Source of the DNA: Colletotrichum lupini
Lineage: Eukaryota; Ascomycota; Sordariomycetes; Glomerellales; Glomerellaceae
Direction of reading: 5' to 3'
NCBI RefSeq assembly: GCF_023278565.1
Contig: NC_064677.1
Location: 3,348,001-3,412,000, forward strand
Length of the DNA stretch: 64,000 nt
Of the stretch, positions 27,701 through 39,821 are shown piece after piece (positions within the stretch are counted from its first letter, which is position 1; each line of letters opens with the position of its first letter). The notes beneath the pieces were generated by a model, which worked only from the letters and a program-made list of their open reading frames with translations, did no database searches and was not told the DNA's origin. The position numbers and the translations under genes are program-made.

Positions 27701-27720
27701 GACTAATTTAGGATCGTTAG

Positions 27721-28740
27721 AATATAAACCGACGATATATTAAGCCTATCTAATATTAATTTTATAAAAAAGGAGGATAAGGAGCTCTAAAAAGCGGGCT
27801 TCGTAGCGAAGCTAAAAGAGGTCTTTATAATAAATACCCCCCTAGTATTTAACAGTAGGATTTTTATAATCGAAGGAGAAACCATTATTTTTTAATAAAA
27901 GGGGTAGGGCGAGAAGATTAACCTCGTTAATCCGAACGTAACCGATATTAAGAAGTAGTATAAGGCTAAGCTTATATAAGGGGTATATATTATAAGTATT
28001 TATTAGCTTAAGGCGACTTTTAACTATATTAGGGTAGCGTAGGCTATAGATCTAACTAAACAAAACGTCGAGGTACTTAATAAGCGGCTTAAGTAATAAT
28101 AAATAAATCTCGATCGAGGTCTCGTTTATTACCTAATCGACCTTGCGACTAGTAAGCTCTACGTCTTTATTAATAAGTTATTTATAAATAATAATAACCT
28201 TACTTCGTAATTAGGGTATATTATTATCCTAGCTAACGAGAGTATAGGCGAGAGCGAATTTACTATATATAATAATATAATCTACTACTCGTTAACTAAA
28301 AATAAGTAGGTAATAAGAAGTATATTAGTATTAGAGGTTTATAGTATAGTTAACGACGTTAACCTCTCTTATACGATTTTAACGACGCTAAAAAAGATTA
28401 CTAATCGAATTAGCCTTTTACCTATTTTAACGGTTATTTATATAGATTCTTACTTACTATACGAATACCTTATTAAATTAAGAACGATAAAAGAAAAGAG
28501 GCCTATAATCGATATTATAGCCCTTAAGTAATTATACAAAAGGTACGAAATACTTAAGATTTATTAGATTAATAATAAAAATAACCTTATAAACGCTTTT
28601 ATAAAAGTAGTACTAAATAAGGGATTAGAGTAATTTATAAGTAGTAGAAAAGTTACTATACGAATAGAGAGATAGGTTATATAAAAAGAGTAGAGAAAAG
28701 GGGGAAAAAAGACGACTTAGTAAACGGGCCCGAGGTTAAA
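27721..28740 (+). pseudogene. Degenerate copia reverse transcriptase / RNase H region
   Basis: In copy 1 the RT active-site segment reads stop-T-D-D (TAA ACC GAC GAT at 27,725-27,736). The stop replaces the glutamine expected in related fungal copia elements, a C-to-T change. Downstream come TSQLGYIIILANES-like and DSYLLYEYLIKLRT-like RNase H segments with frequent stops. The region cannot encode an active enzyme. Confidence 0.8.
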
Positions 28741-28771
28741 TTATACCTCTAACCGTAGCGGTTAAATTAAT

Positions 28772-28786
28772 AAAAGAAAGAGAAAA
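28772..28786 (+). other. Polypurine tract of copia copy 1
   Basis: A purine-only run (AAAAGAAAGAGAAAA) ends four bases before the 3' LTR at 28,791, the position expected for the plus-strand priming site. The mirrored pyrimidine run in copy 2 lies at 43,341-43,355. Confidence 0.65.
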
Positions 28787-28790
28787 TTAG

Positions 28791-28992
28791 TATTAAATTA
28801 AAAGTCTAATTTAACTATAATATATAGCTAACTACGCAGGGGCTAATTAGGGGCCCTATTTACGATTATCGTAGCTAGCCTAACTTACGGTTAGAACCTC
28901 CTTTTTATACCTACGCAGATATTTATATAGTTTAATTAATCTCTTCGTTAACTACGGTTCGAACTAACTACCCTGTAATAGGGATACTAACA
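28791..28992 (+). repeat. 3' LTR of copia copy 1
   Basis: This 202-bp repeat starts TATTAAATTA, a RIP-mutated form of TGTCGGATTA, and ends GATACTAACA with the terminal CA intact. It is followed at 28,993-28,997 by ACTTC, which does not match the ACAAC before the 5' LTR but does match the flank of the second copy. Confidence 0.92.
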
Positions 28993-29674
28993 ACTTCCTT
29001 CTATCGCCAAGCTCAACTTCCCCAGATTGTTGACCGGTCTAGCGTCGGATTCGTCCGCCGCAATGTTCTACATCATCGGTGTGAATACCACTCATGGCTG
29101 GTCTTTTGCATTCCCTACAGCCATGGGCTTTCGGCCAGCAAAGCATCAGCACACGTGGGAGTGCACCGGGCCGGCGCTTCTTCCTCGAGTCCCCTTGTAA
29201 CGTTCACAGTCGCATCCCAGCATCCGCTGTATCCCAGTAGATACAGCAAGCCTGATAACGTTTTCCTTCCCCAAGCAACAACCCGTGTATCCTTTCCGGC
29301 AAAGAGGCCCACTCGAATATCAAGAGAGTCGATAGGGAACCGGGAATCGGCGCCGGAAACTCTACCTGCGTGATGCCTGTTCTGAACTCCCCGCACTTCG
29401 TTACACGTGCGGGGAGACAACATCAAATCTCCAAGATGAAGCACAGCCTTCCATAAAGGCGCGACCCATGCAACGCCTCGTGATAAGCCTCATATTTAAT
29501 CTACATCATCGTGTTAGTATAGACCTCTCAGGCCAACAGACACACCCTGAATCAACCCCTTGCATCGTGTAACCATCCAATAATCATCCCCGAACCTACC
29601 TCTTTCAGGCATCCTTAGAACAGCACTCTCTCACACACATACACACACACAACACACATCAGCCAACCCCCACC
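28993..29674. other. Spacer between copia copy 1 and the HAD hydrolase gene
   Basis: This is normal-composition sequence with no recognisable gene. A CA-rich microsatellite (about 29,632-29,660) lies in the leader of the HAD gene. RIP does not extend visibly past the first few bases. Confidence 0.5.
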
Positions 29675-30461
29675 ATGACACCACCAAAGAACGTCGTCTT
29701 CGACGTAGTCGGCACCCTCGTCACATACGAGCACCTCTTCGAGGCAATCGACGAGCGCCTAGGCGAACGCCTCCGCGCCCGCGGCATCCAGCCAAAACTC
29801 CTCGGCTGCTGCTGGCTCGAGGTCGCCGAGCGCGAGTACACCTACCTCTCCATGTCGGGCCGCTACGTCGTCTTCTACAAGGTCTTCACCGCCCTCTTTT
29901 ACCGCTGCCTGCACTACGCCGGCATCGAGGACCCGCGCGCCTTCGCGAGCGACGAGGACGTCGACTACCTCATTGGCGAGTGGAAGAGCCTGCGACTGCG
30001 CGAAGGCGCCGCCGAGTGCGTGGCGAAGCTCCGCGCCGCGGGTTTTACGGTGTGGTGCTTCACGGCGGGCGACATCGCCCGCGTCGGTGGCTACTTCTCG
30101 AGGGGCGGGGTCGAGATGCCTGTTGAGAACTTGCTCTCGTGCGATTCGTCTGGCCTGGCGAAGCCGACTCCCGAGGCGTATACGCCTATCTTGAAGAAGT
30201 TGTCTGCTGATGGGTGCGAGCCTTGGTTTGCGGCGGCGCATTTGTGGGATGCGTCGACGGCGAAGACTGTGGGGTAAGTCGACCTACTAGTTCACTAATC
30301 TTTGTGTTGTATTGGACTCACTGACATCTCGCAGATTCAAGGCGGCATACTGCACTGCTCTGGAGGGAGAGGCGTTGCCAGAGATTTTCGGTGAGATGGA
30401 CGTTGTGGCAGAGACGCTACCGGCGATGGCGGACAGAATTATTGCTACGTATGAGAAGTAG
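29675..30461 (+). CDS. HAD-superfamily hydrolase, haloacid dehalogenase type II-like
   Basis: Exons are 29675-30273 and 30335-30461, giving 241 aa. HAD motifs are in order: FDVVGTL with nucleophile Asp10, CFTAGD with Thr130, GLAKPTPEAY with Lys163, and AAHLWDASTAKTVGF with Asp192. Spacing and the motif IV form fit L-2-haloacid dehalogenase-like proteins, which in fungi are a large group of mostly untested hydrolases. The substrate is unknown. The first 450 bp are strikingly G+C-rich at third codon positions, while the last 200 bp are not. It is the first gene inside the inverted island, 683 bp from the LTR. A role in the neighbouring isocyanide cluster is possible but not shown. Confidence 0.85.
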
Positions 30462-30630
30462 TCCACCTGTCATCTTGCATAATACAAAAACTCGTTGATT
30501 CAAACTTGCGTTGATCATTTAGATTGAACATTATCAATTTTGTATAAACATTAGACAGTAATTATGTTAGAGTCTCCTTCATGAGCGTCTGCGCTCTAGT
30601 CCCATTGACGCTCGTAATTATTCGTCAAAC

Positions 30631-32539
30631 TCATTTCGGCCCACCTTGCTTGGCTGCCGCCATCGCCGCCATCTTGGCTTTGCGGGCTGCCCTCCATCCC
30701 GGAGATTTAATTCGTAGTACTGTGAGACACACCATTAGCATACAAGCTTTCCAAGACGCGACTAAGGGTGGGCTAACCTATTACAGCAGACCCGACAAGG
30801 ACCAAGTCTAATAATGCGAGTCCTGTGAAACACCATCCACTTCCCATCTTGGAGACGAGAGAAGGGATCACAAGGGCGGCGATGGCAGCACCGGGATTCC
30901 GTAGCATGTTCCCGAGCGCAAAGGCGCCTGCGGCCTGCTGGGCCACGCACTCGGTCAAAAAGGCCGTCGTGGCCACAAATACCCAGTTCATCCCGAAGCC
31001 GGCTGTACAAGAGTCACACACGTCAGTCTCGGGTTCACGTGAGATGGAAAGCAGAAACATAACCGTCTTTCCCAATGTAGTACAAGAACTTACTCAGAAA
31101 AGTGGCAACTAGAACGGCGGCGGGGTGGAGTGAGATGTCGACGAACCACCCGTACATGGCACATCCACCAGCGCAAACAACGACACCCCAAATCTGGTCT
31201 GCAAGTCTATTTTCGGGATCGACGGTGTTGTCAGGAGACGCCTTGACTGCGCGCGCTCTCCGCCAATCCGAGAAGCGTCCACCTATCAAGGAACCCGCAA
31301 TCATGGCGACGCCGACGGCGATGAAACCGGCGCCGACGCCTGCGCTGGACCAGTTGTAGCGGTCGGCGAGCTCAGTGGGCAGCTGCACTGCGATAGCAAA
31401 GTAGGTCGAGTAGAGCATGGCGGTGTTGAAGGACACGATGCCGATGGGTGGGTAGCTGAAGAGACGCCAGTACATGAGCAGAGTTGGCTTGGGAGGCGGG
31501 GGACCTCTCTCCGATTCTGGTGCCAGGGGCGAAGACAGCTTTGGGGGGAAGAGGATGAAGCTAGACTGGGAGTAGAGCTTGCCACTGCCAACCCTGGCGC
31601 GCAGAGTCTCTGGAAGCATGAGGATGTTGATGATCCAGAGCACGAAGCCGGCAATGGCTGTGGAGTGTAATTAGTATGGTTTTGTTTGATAAGGGCTGGG
31701 AGGATGGAAAGGCTCACCAAGGAAGCCAAAGATCCAGCGCCATGATGCCACCGTCAACGCGCCTCCTATCACTGGGCCGAGGACAGGGCCGAGCTGAGGG
31801 CCTAGGAGGAAGATGCTCATTGCGAATGCTCTCTCTTTGGGTGGAGTGACCTGAGAATTGGGTTAGTAATGTGAGCTGTTGGTGTGTGGTAAAGTCTCTC
31901 GAGGAACTTACATCGGCGACAGTGCCTGCGCCCATCGACACCACGGCCGCAGACCCAAAGGCCTGGACGATACGAAGAAACACAAGAGCGCCATAGTTGG
32001 CTGGTACTGCAGCCAGAAGAATATTGGCAACAATATAGATGGAGAGAGAGATGATGTACAGTGGTCTCCTGCCCTTCCAATCGGCGAAACTGGCCCAGAA
32101 TAGTGGCTGGTGGAGTGTAAGTGTCATGTGCTATCTTGAGTATGGGTTTTGAAAAGGCTGGGGAACATACACCGAAGGCGAAGGTAAGCATGAAAACGGA
32201 TACGGTAACGTTGATGGCCGTTGCGCTCGCGTGGAATTCATTCTCTAAGGTAGGCAGAGCAGGGAGGTAGATGTTGCCGGCCAGAGGCCCAAAACACCCG
32301 GCCACGGTGACAACGATGAGGATGAAGCGCTTTCGCCATGGCGAGAAGGCCGAGTAAGCCGGCGGGGCACCGGCTTTCTTCTCTGGATCCCCGGCGGACT
32401 GGGCTGGAGGCGACGGCGGCGGCGGCTGGCTGGCGGTGGTAGTGCTGGTGTTAGCCGGGGCCGGCACCTCCTGTGAAGACATTATGTGATCTTTAGTGGG
32501 CGTCGTCGTGCCCGAAGTTGATGGACTGGAATTAACCAT
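30631..32539 (-). CDS. MFS drug:H+ antiporter, DHA1 family (Dtr1/Qdr-like exporter)
   Basis: Six exons on the minus strand encode 524 aa: 32539-32171, 32106-31912, 31850-31718, 31657-31094, 31002-30778 and 30719-30631. A Pro/Ser/Thr-rich cytosolic N-terminus of about 70 residues is followed by 12 expected membrane spans. Loop 2-3 carries the motif-A form SFADWKGRR near residues 129-138. Span 5 holds LGPQLGPVLGPVIGG, the antiporter motif C. A long central loop follows span 6. The family exports small molecules; yeast Dtr1, the dityrosine exporter, belongs here. The gene is divergent from the P450 (1,116 bp apart), which supports a shared pathway. The fifth intron uses a weak donor, GTTAGC, chosen because it gives a normal MFS tail. 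An in-frame ATG at 32,650 is less likely as start. Confidence 0.87.
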
Positions 32540-33655
32540 CTTTGACAAAGAATATTTGAACAAAGCGATGCAGAAATGATACTCAAAACTAGAGACTCCG
32601 AGGCAGGCCCACGGGCACGAAGGAGTAAGAAAGAGAAACTCGGCGGTCAAAAGTCAGAAAGCGATAAAATGAAGCAGCACTGCTCCGGTGATTACCGTTG
32701 TTTCTGATCCTGTGTACGGACACTAGGAAACGCAAGGTATGTATGAACGATTCAGTGTCCATTTAATAAACCCCTGGCTTCTTGGGCGAGCCCTTCTCAG
32801 TCTTACACGCAAGGTAGTAACGTACTCCGTCCAGGTCAAAGGCAGTGATCAGGAAGGGCCCGTCCAACACCGGCCCACTCGGTCAGCTCTTGCTGGATCC
32901 TCATCGGGGCACTGCCGCAGTTCCCTGGCGGGCGTATGCGGGGAGGCTCCGCCCAAAGTACCGGTACCTCTACGGTCGCAATACGTACCTGAAGGCACGT
33001 CCCCGGTCCACTTTACGCCAACCCGCCTTGGGAAAGTCCAGAGAACCTCATCAAACTCTCTTTCTCTCGCTGCATCTTCTGCTTCCTCTATTCCTTGTCT
33101 GGTCATTCTTGGCATCACAACTCGTATCAGGCCCGCTTGGCGGCCAATGAACCTTCCCAAAGATGTGGCCTTTTGTCCTTGACTTTGTCTGGTGCGACTG
33201 ACCGATGCGCCGGGCATCGCACAGCCCGGCGTGCCGCTGACTGTAGTTTAGGTCTGCAGACAAATTTGTACGACGAACGTCTGATGTCTCGGAGGCACAA
33301 ACGCAATGTTCCATGTTCCTTCACCAACCCGCATATGCGGTCTATTTCGAGAAGACGACGAAGCCTCTATTCATACCTACCTGACCGTGATTCCTAATCC
33401 TGTCTTGTAGCCTTTTCCTGCATGTCATCTCTGGGCAGCTAGAGCTTCTGCTACCTTACTTTGAGTAGGGCTGAGGAGAAGGAAGGAAGACTGCTTCCGT
33501 CTTGTCGATGGTCTCATCTTGACCCTTGTAAGTGCTACCGTTGCTTTTTGCTCTTTCTCGCTTCCTCGGAACATCGGCCCTTGAACATATAAGCTTGTTA
33601 TTTCTTTGTCGCACCTTTGACTTACACCGCAATTGCAGACGCCATTCACGAAGAG
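32540..33655. promoter_or_regulatory. Divergent promoter region between MFS exporter and P450
   Basis: 1.1 kb separate the two start codons. No gene is recognised. As the only divergent junction inside the cluster it is the natural place for a common regulator site. I see no binding motif that I can name with confidence. Confidence 0.5.
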
Positions 33656-35620
33656 ATGCTACTATTTTTGCTAGAGGTTTTACTCCTCGGAGCGCTGCTC
33701 CTTGGACTCGTTTACTACTTTCTTCTCTTGCCTCCTAGATACCCGCAAAACATCCCGGCGATACCGTTCTGGGTAGCCCTCATTCCCTTCTTCAAGGACG
33801 TTGACCAGTCGGACATTTTCCGTCAGTACATCGACAAGCCGCTGCGTACTCATGGAGCAGTCAAAATTTTCTTTGGCGCGCAATGGAACATCTTGGTACA
33901 TCGTCCCTCGTATCTGGTTGAAATATTCAAAGACGAGGATTTGTACGAGAAGAGCGGCAACCAGAAGAAGATCCCACACAGCGTCCTGGCAGAGTTCCTT
34001 GGTAAGTGTTCTTTGCCACCCTTGGTGCTTCGAAAAATTCTAACTCGGAAACAGGCGACAATATTATCTCGGCAAGAGGCGACGTCTGGAAGAACTATCG
34101 GTCGGTCATCAAGCCAGGCCTCCAGAGGAATTTCGATGGCGAAATCATCGAAAGCAACGCAGTCGGCCTGTGCCGTCTCCTTCGCGAATCCCAAAAGCGG
34201 GCAGGCAGCGGAGGCGGCGGCGTTGCTGTGCAGGACCTGTTGCAGCGGTATTCCGTCTCCAACTTCACCGAAGCCGTCTTGGGTACGAAGTTGCATGTAA
34301 GTCGCCCTGGCCCCCACGACAAGACCGAATCTAGCAGGGGTGTTTCGCAGCGTGCTGACCGCAGCCGATTCGTCGCAGGCACTCGACAGAGCAGATGCTC
34401 CTATCAATCTCCTCCAGACGGCGGTCAAGAGGGAGATCTTCAAGCCCATCTTTATGAGCTTTCCATTCCTCGACAGGCTGCCGCTCAAGTCTCGCTTGGC
34501 GGCCCGACGCACTGTGGGCCTGTTCAAGAACGAGCTCAAACGCGCGCTGCAGGCGAGCCACCACATGCCTATGGAGAAGACATCACCCCTGTCAGACCAA
34601 TCCGACGACAAACTCGGCCAGCGCATGCTCGATGCCAGAGCATCGGGCATGTGGGATGAGAAGCAGCTCCTCGACAACCTCACCGTGTCATTCGTGGCCG
34701 GTCAAGAGAACCCACAGCTGCTCATGATCTCGAGCCTGTATCTTTTGGCGAAACATCCTGTAAGTCAGCAAACCTGCCCAGGCCCGTGCCGTCTCACGCG
34801 TGCATTCGTTGCTGACAAGACTGGTGGGGGGTTAGGAGGCGCAAGAGGCTTTGCGCCAAGAAATCCTTTCCAAGGATGCCAAGTCTTCAGCAGATCTGGC
34901 CAAAGAAGACATGCCGTATCTCACCTCGCTCATCTACGAGTGCTTGCGCTTGTTCCCTCCCATTGGTCAATTGATCAACCGGAAGGCTGCGGAGACGGCG
35001 CTGCTAGGCGGCGACGTCGTAATCCCAAAAGGGACATATGTCGGCTACCACTGCTACTCAACAAACCGATGCCCGACTGCGTGGGGTCCCACAGCAGACA
35101 AGTTTGACCCCGGACGGTTCGTCTCACAAGTGCACATCCTTTGAAATATCGTGAGGCTCATGTTTGCAGGTGGGGATCATCCTCAGAAGTTATTCAGCAA
35201 AACTACCGCCGCCGTCGGGTAAGGGGGGAGTGGATCAGCTTTCATGGTGGTAAGACAGACTCCAAAGAAAGAGTGGTGAATCATTCTACCATGATGGACC
35301 TGCTGACTCTATCTCAGGCAAACGCGCGTGCCTCGGAGAGAAATTCGCAATGTTGGAAATGGGGACCACCCTGATCCAGCTGGTCCGCGAATTCTCCTTC
35401 GCTTTGGACCCGATGTGGGTTGACCGCAAGACTCCGGTAAGTTTAAGCCTGTCGCTGCCTATGTCCCCGCGGTAGACCGAGTTCCCCACTCTCTCCAGAA
35501 TTTCGGCGCTGACGAAAGGCTTCTTGTTCGCTTTTTCTCCAGGCCGGTCCCCTTTATCCTCGAGCACTTCGGCTGGTTTTGACAGACAGGGTTGACGATG
35601 AAAAGAGAGTCGTGAACTAG
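33656..35620 (+). CDS. Cytochrome P450, CYP56/Dit2-like
   Basis: Exons are 33656-34001, 34055-34296, 34379-34759, 34836-35116, 35170-35249, 35318-35436 and 35543-35620, giving 508 aa. An N-terminal membrane anchor (residues 2-25) precedes a PPRYPQNIPAIPFW proline hinge. The I-helix has SFVAGQEN (about residue 303). The K-helix ECLR gives Glu358/Arg361. After DKFDPGRW comes the NYRR insert, and the heme loop FHGGKRACLG has Cys448. AGQEN in the I-helix and the FHGG heme loop are features of the CYP56 group, whose yeast member Dit2 couples N-formyltyrosine. It lies upstream of the Dit1-type synthase on the same strand, which supports that role. The fourth intron has a weak GTTCGT donor. A second in-frame acceptor exists before the last exon. 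Confidence 0.88.
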
Positions 35621-37815
35621 TCGGGCCTGGGTGATGTGCGGGTTCGGGCGGTTTTGGGTAGATTGAGTTTTGATTTGCTCTCTGGGGGTTTAGATAGGGT
35701 TACAAAGTTTGATAATCATAGTGATAATAAGACGCTACTTTCCGATGAACAGGTACTTCCCGCATCATCCCTGCCCGAACTCTCGGTTCCCCATAATTAA
35801 GAACCAGGGGCTACGCTTCTAAATTAATCGACAAGCATGATTGGAGAAGGCCGCTTCGATCTTCGTCCAAATGCACCAGAAGCGAAAGCATGCCGATCCA
35901 CCCAATGGAAAGCAACTCCTGTGCTGCTCTATGTCCAAGAACCTCACGTCGACCCGAATGCAACTCCAACTTTCGAAAAGCCGCAATCCAACGCCAAGAA
36001 AGCCGCGCCATAGTTGGTGCATACTGCGTATGCTCGCTGCGGTATCTTGCGGAATCTCAGCAAGCTGCCTGCCTGTGCTGCGGACATGCAAACTGCAAAG
36101 TACAAATAAATATTTGCACTCGAGTGGGAACCACCTTTTTTTTTTCGCGCGTGAGGAACCGGGGCGGTAAATTCTGTGGGAAATTCATTCGTTTGCCTTT
36201 TTTCGCAAGAAATGACCGCCATGCGGCCCATGGAAGCGCAGCCTTCGGACTTTCGTGCCTTGGCTTTGCCCTGCCCTTCCCTTCATAACCCCTGCCAGCA
36301 TGTCCTTTGTGAGTTTACCGAAGTCTTCGAAAATGAACAACGACGACGCCAAGGCCTGACAGCTTTTAAGCTAAGAGGAATATGGCAACCCAAGACCGAG
36401 ATGTAAGGTTTGCTGCTTTTTAGCGCGAAGGTTCCGCACGGCTGGTCCTTTAAAGTAGTGGAGTGTCCTTGGTTTTGTTGCCTTGGCCCCAAGGTGATCT
36501 TAATGGCGTGATGTTAATGGGATTTGATTAGTCGTGTTCGTTCCTTCGGATCAGAAGCCTTGACTTATTCTTGGTCTGTGCCGAACAGCGGTTTTTTGTT
36601 CATTGCTCTTGGAGACACGTCTGTTCCAACATCTAGACTGGGCCTCCCCTCTCGACTCTCGACCAACGACAACGGTCGTTGAACGATGCTGGCAAACGCC
36701 CCGTCGTACCCCCACTTTCCATGGACACTTGAATCCTTGCTTGCTTCTCGAGGGGCTGACCATGGAATCCCATCATCAGATGGCCTTCCTTGTGTACGAA
36801 GTAAGTAGTATGCACCCCAAGCAGCGTATTCGTACCTGTACACAGAACAATGGGCCTGAACGACCCCCTGGTCACAGCTCGGTGGGGACACAAGACCTGG
36901 ATATCTTGTGTTACCCTAAGAAACTCGGTCTTTCTCAGCAAAGGGACGAATGCGAGTAAGAAAAAATAGCACCAAGGGCCCCAAAAAGGAGGAACGAAGG
37001 AAAAAGTTACGTTCCCTCGGTTCATCCGCATGCCGCCCGCTACAGGCATCTTGTTCATGCCCCCAAGACCCAAACTGCGGATAGCTCCTTCTCTTCTGAC
37101 AAGCATTGGCCCCAGCCCTGCTGCTGCACTTTGTACATGTACAACGATCTTAGTTCCTTCTCACGCATTTCTCCCAAGTCGGGCAAAGCCTTATTTCAGG
37201 ATTCTTCGGTGATCCCATATATGCAACCTACCTGTGGATTAGACTAGGAAGGCATCATCCCCTGTCCCGCCACCTCCTTCTGCTGAAGAACTTCTTGCTA
37301 AACCCTCTTCCTTCCTTCGGCAACCATCGGGTCTTCCTTGTGTATCTACAGCCAGCAACATCTGTCTTATTTTTGTTCTTTCCTGTGTTGAGCTGACAGT
37401 AATCCCACCTGCGTTGAAGCGGCACAAACGCATACCAACGCCTCGTTTTCCTCTTGGGTCTGTCTTGGTCGTACGGCGGACACATTTCACAGCCTACCTC
37501 GGTATTCCTCGAGTTGGAGGAGGACTCCTCTCTCACGCAACATACCTATCAGAACATAATCGTACCACATGAACCCAAAGCAGCGTCCAATCGGATTAAT
37601 CAGGCCCCCAAATCAAGACTTCTAGAAGTATTGGTGCTTTCTGGAGTCCCTCGATCACATTATTGTGTTTAGTATTATAATAACCCCCTCGTCGAGAAAC
37701 CACTAGGTTCCCTACCTAATCAACAAGCCACGACATCACCAAGATTCTCTATAGTTCCCTAATCACTATTCCAACATCAAACGACTCATATTCTTAATTC
37801 TTTATTATTTTCACA
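35621..37815. other. Intergenic region between P450 and isocyanide synthase
   Basis: This 2.2 kb stretch presumably holds the synthase promoter. Short unspliced frames such as 36633-37106 (minus) have no domain features. The last 150 bp are A/T-rich with a normal leader (TTTTCACAATGG). Nothing else is recognised. Confidence 0.5.
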
Positions 37816-39821
37816 ATGGAGTTCTCAAACGACGGCACTTCCATCTTTCACCGGTTCCAAGCCGCCTTCGTCCACGACGGGCAAGGGCAGCTGCTGTACT
37901 GCACCGGGCCGCAGAAAGCCTGCGTGCAGCAGCATTGGACGTCGTCCATCAGCCACAAACTCCACAGCCAGAAGTTTCAGACGGCAAGAGAAACGATAAC
38001 GACAACAAGCGAAGGCGTGTCCACAAATCTCGACGGGCCGTTTCAAGGCTCGAAACTCTATGAGATGCAACGGAGCGGTTCACACACGACGGCAGGCTTC
38101 ATCATCAACGCCGTCGCTACGTCTCAACAAAACGTAGCCAGCGCACAGTTTGATGACTTTTTCGTCCAACTACTCTTAGACCAAGCCGACTTTGCCATCC
38201 GCGACCATGAGCATATGAGTTGTGGGCCTTCTACGGCCTCCCCAATGGACGCCACATCCGAGATCGTCAGCCTGTTTGATAGCTTTCTCAGGTATCAGGG
38301 CAAGGACGACCAGTGGGAAGCGAGCGGCAAAGCGTATTTCACGGAGCGTGTTCGACACTTCACCTCGCAGCATGCCAGAATCGAGCTCTGTCTTCCTGCG
38401 TTCCCATGTAAATCGTCAAATACCAACAAGGTCCTCGGAAAAGCTCCTGACCGCGGGGAGCAGCTCGCTCTGGAGCGGCTTCACGAGTTTGTAGAGGCTA
38501 TTGAGAGGGTGTACGAGCCCGGTGCCAAGATGTGGATTATCAGTGACGGTCACGTCTTTAGCGATTGCAGTAAGTCCAACAAAAGAAATTGGAGGTGACG
38601 AAAAAGAAATTCTACGATCTATATAATCTGACATCTCCCACTTAGTCGGAGTCGACGATGTAGATGTCGATGTGTACGGCGAGCAGTTGAAGGAGATGAA
38701 CCGCGCAGTCGGCATCAGCAGAGGCAACACTGACAGAATCGGCTTCAAGTCGCTCGTCGACCTGTTTGAACTCAACGAGTCAAAGTCGCAGCACAAGCTC
38801 CCGTCGCTGTCGCAGGATCTCAACATCCCCAGCATAGAGCACCACGTCGAGACGAAGCTGACGTTAGAGGCAGAGCTCTGCAGACGGATCCTAATGGCTG
38901 GCTGCCAGCCCCAAGAGTCTGCGGTGCGAGCCAAGATCAAGTCGCAGAACCCGGCCATCCTAGCTCTGTATCGTGGGTTCTCGAGGTTCATGCTGGAGGA
39001 CCTCGAGCTTCACCCTTTCACTCTGGGCATGACGCGAAGTCAGAGGAAGAAGTTGTCACCAAAGCTAGCGTTTGAGATGATTATGGTAAGCTGAAATTGC
39101 TGCACCAATGATATTACGTTGTGCTTCCCCTTTTGTCTCAGATCGCTGACTATATGAAACAGAGAAATCAAGCATACTCTAACCTAGTTGAGTTGCTTCT
39201 TCCTAATCACGTCCGTCTCTCTATTCATGCGTACGTTCTACTCCAAACATCTCTCTTTGCGCCTTCGTGCTCGACTCTAATGATTCTCCTTCCAATAGTC
39301 ACAACAACGCCGGTCCCAAATTTGGGATTCAACTCTTCGACCCCGCCGTCGTCCGCGCCGTCGAGGGCCTCTCACCGGACGGTACGCCAATGACCTCCCG
39401 TGACCTGCTGCATATCCCGACGCCGTGGCACAACTGCGTCGTCGAGGTGGAGGGCAGCCCTTATCTCCTCGTGACCAAGGCCAGTGTACCGCGCCAGGCA
39501 GTCAGCTTGGGCGCCGTGACCAGTGAAGTCTCTACCAAGAATGCGCCCTGCTTCGTCCTCCGGCCGAAGAAAAGTGGCCCTGCAGCTTCTATGGAAAGTG
39601 ACGTGGAGAAAACGTTGAAGGAACAGGAAGAAGTTGTCGTGGCGCCCGTGGCCGTTGCCCAGAAACCTATCGTTACCCCTGCACCGGCCCCAACTCAGAG
39701 ACCTAGGGTTGCTGCAAAGGGTAAGAGACGATTCGACTGGGTTCGGAGGCTGGCTGCGTTTCCAGTCATCGGCTGGCTAGGTATGATTTTCTATCACCGC
39801 TTTGTGGAGACCTTTGTTTGA
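37816..39821 (+). CDS. Isocyanide synthase, Dit1/PvcA family
   Basis: Exons are 37816-38569, 38646-39085, 39163-39230 and 39299-39821, giving 594 aa. The catalytic core shows the family motifs LPAFPCKSSN (residues 193-202) with KVLGKAPDRGE after it, MWIISDGHVFSD (239-250), RNQAYSNLVELL (from 399), and the His-rich RLSIHAHNNAGPKFGIQLF block. Late in the protein comes TPWHNCVVEV. Members turn an amino acid (often Tyr, Trp or Val) and ribulose-5-phosphate into an isonitrile; yeast Dit1 feeds N-formyltyrosine to Dit2. The C-terminal 100 residues are a Pro/Ala/Lys linker and one possible membrane segment (about 572-592). No dioxygenase or NRPS domain is fused. The third exon could start at 39,136 and add nine residues; the shorter form fits the family better. 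Substrate is not predictable here. Confidence 0.9.

Larger units (their letters stand above)
21583..28992 (+). mobile_element. RIP-degenerate Ty1/copia LTR retrotransposon, copy 1
   Basis: The element is 7,410 bp with 202-bp LTRs at both ends, beginning TGTCGGATTA and ending GATACTAACA. Internal sequence is extremely A+T-rich, with CpA and TpG nearly absent and TpA in excess, while CpG is kept: the classical RIP signature. No long reading frame survives. Traces of translation identify the class: a reverse-transcriptase TDD core at 27,728-27,736 and an RNase H region at about 28,444-28,510 (DSYLLYEYLIKLRT). RT then RNase H next to the 3' LTR is the copia order. A polypurine tract (28,772-28,786) lies just before the 3' LTR. 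The outer flanks are ACAAC on the left and ACTTC on the right, so this copy lacks its own duplication. Confidence 0.93.

Noticed and set aside
21583..28989. Reading copy 1 as having 199-bp LTRs and a perfect ACAAC duplication
   Set aside because: All four LTRs continue with A[C/T]A to a canonical CA end (202 bp). The apparent duplication is the LTR's terminal ACA plus the first two bases of the ACTTC flank. The exchanged-flank reading explains all four junctions.
36633..37106. 157-residue minus-strand frame between P450 and isocyanide synthase
   Set aside because: No family features; a cluster gene here would be attractive but the sequence does not support one.
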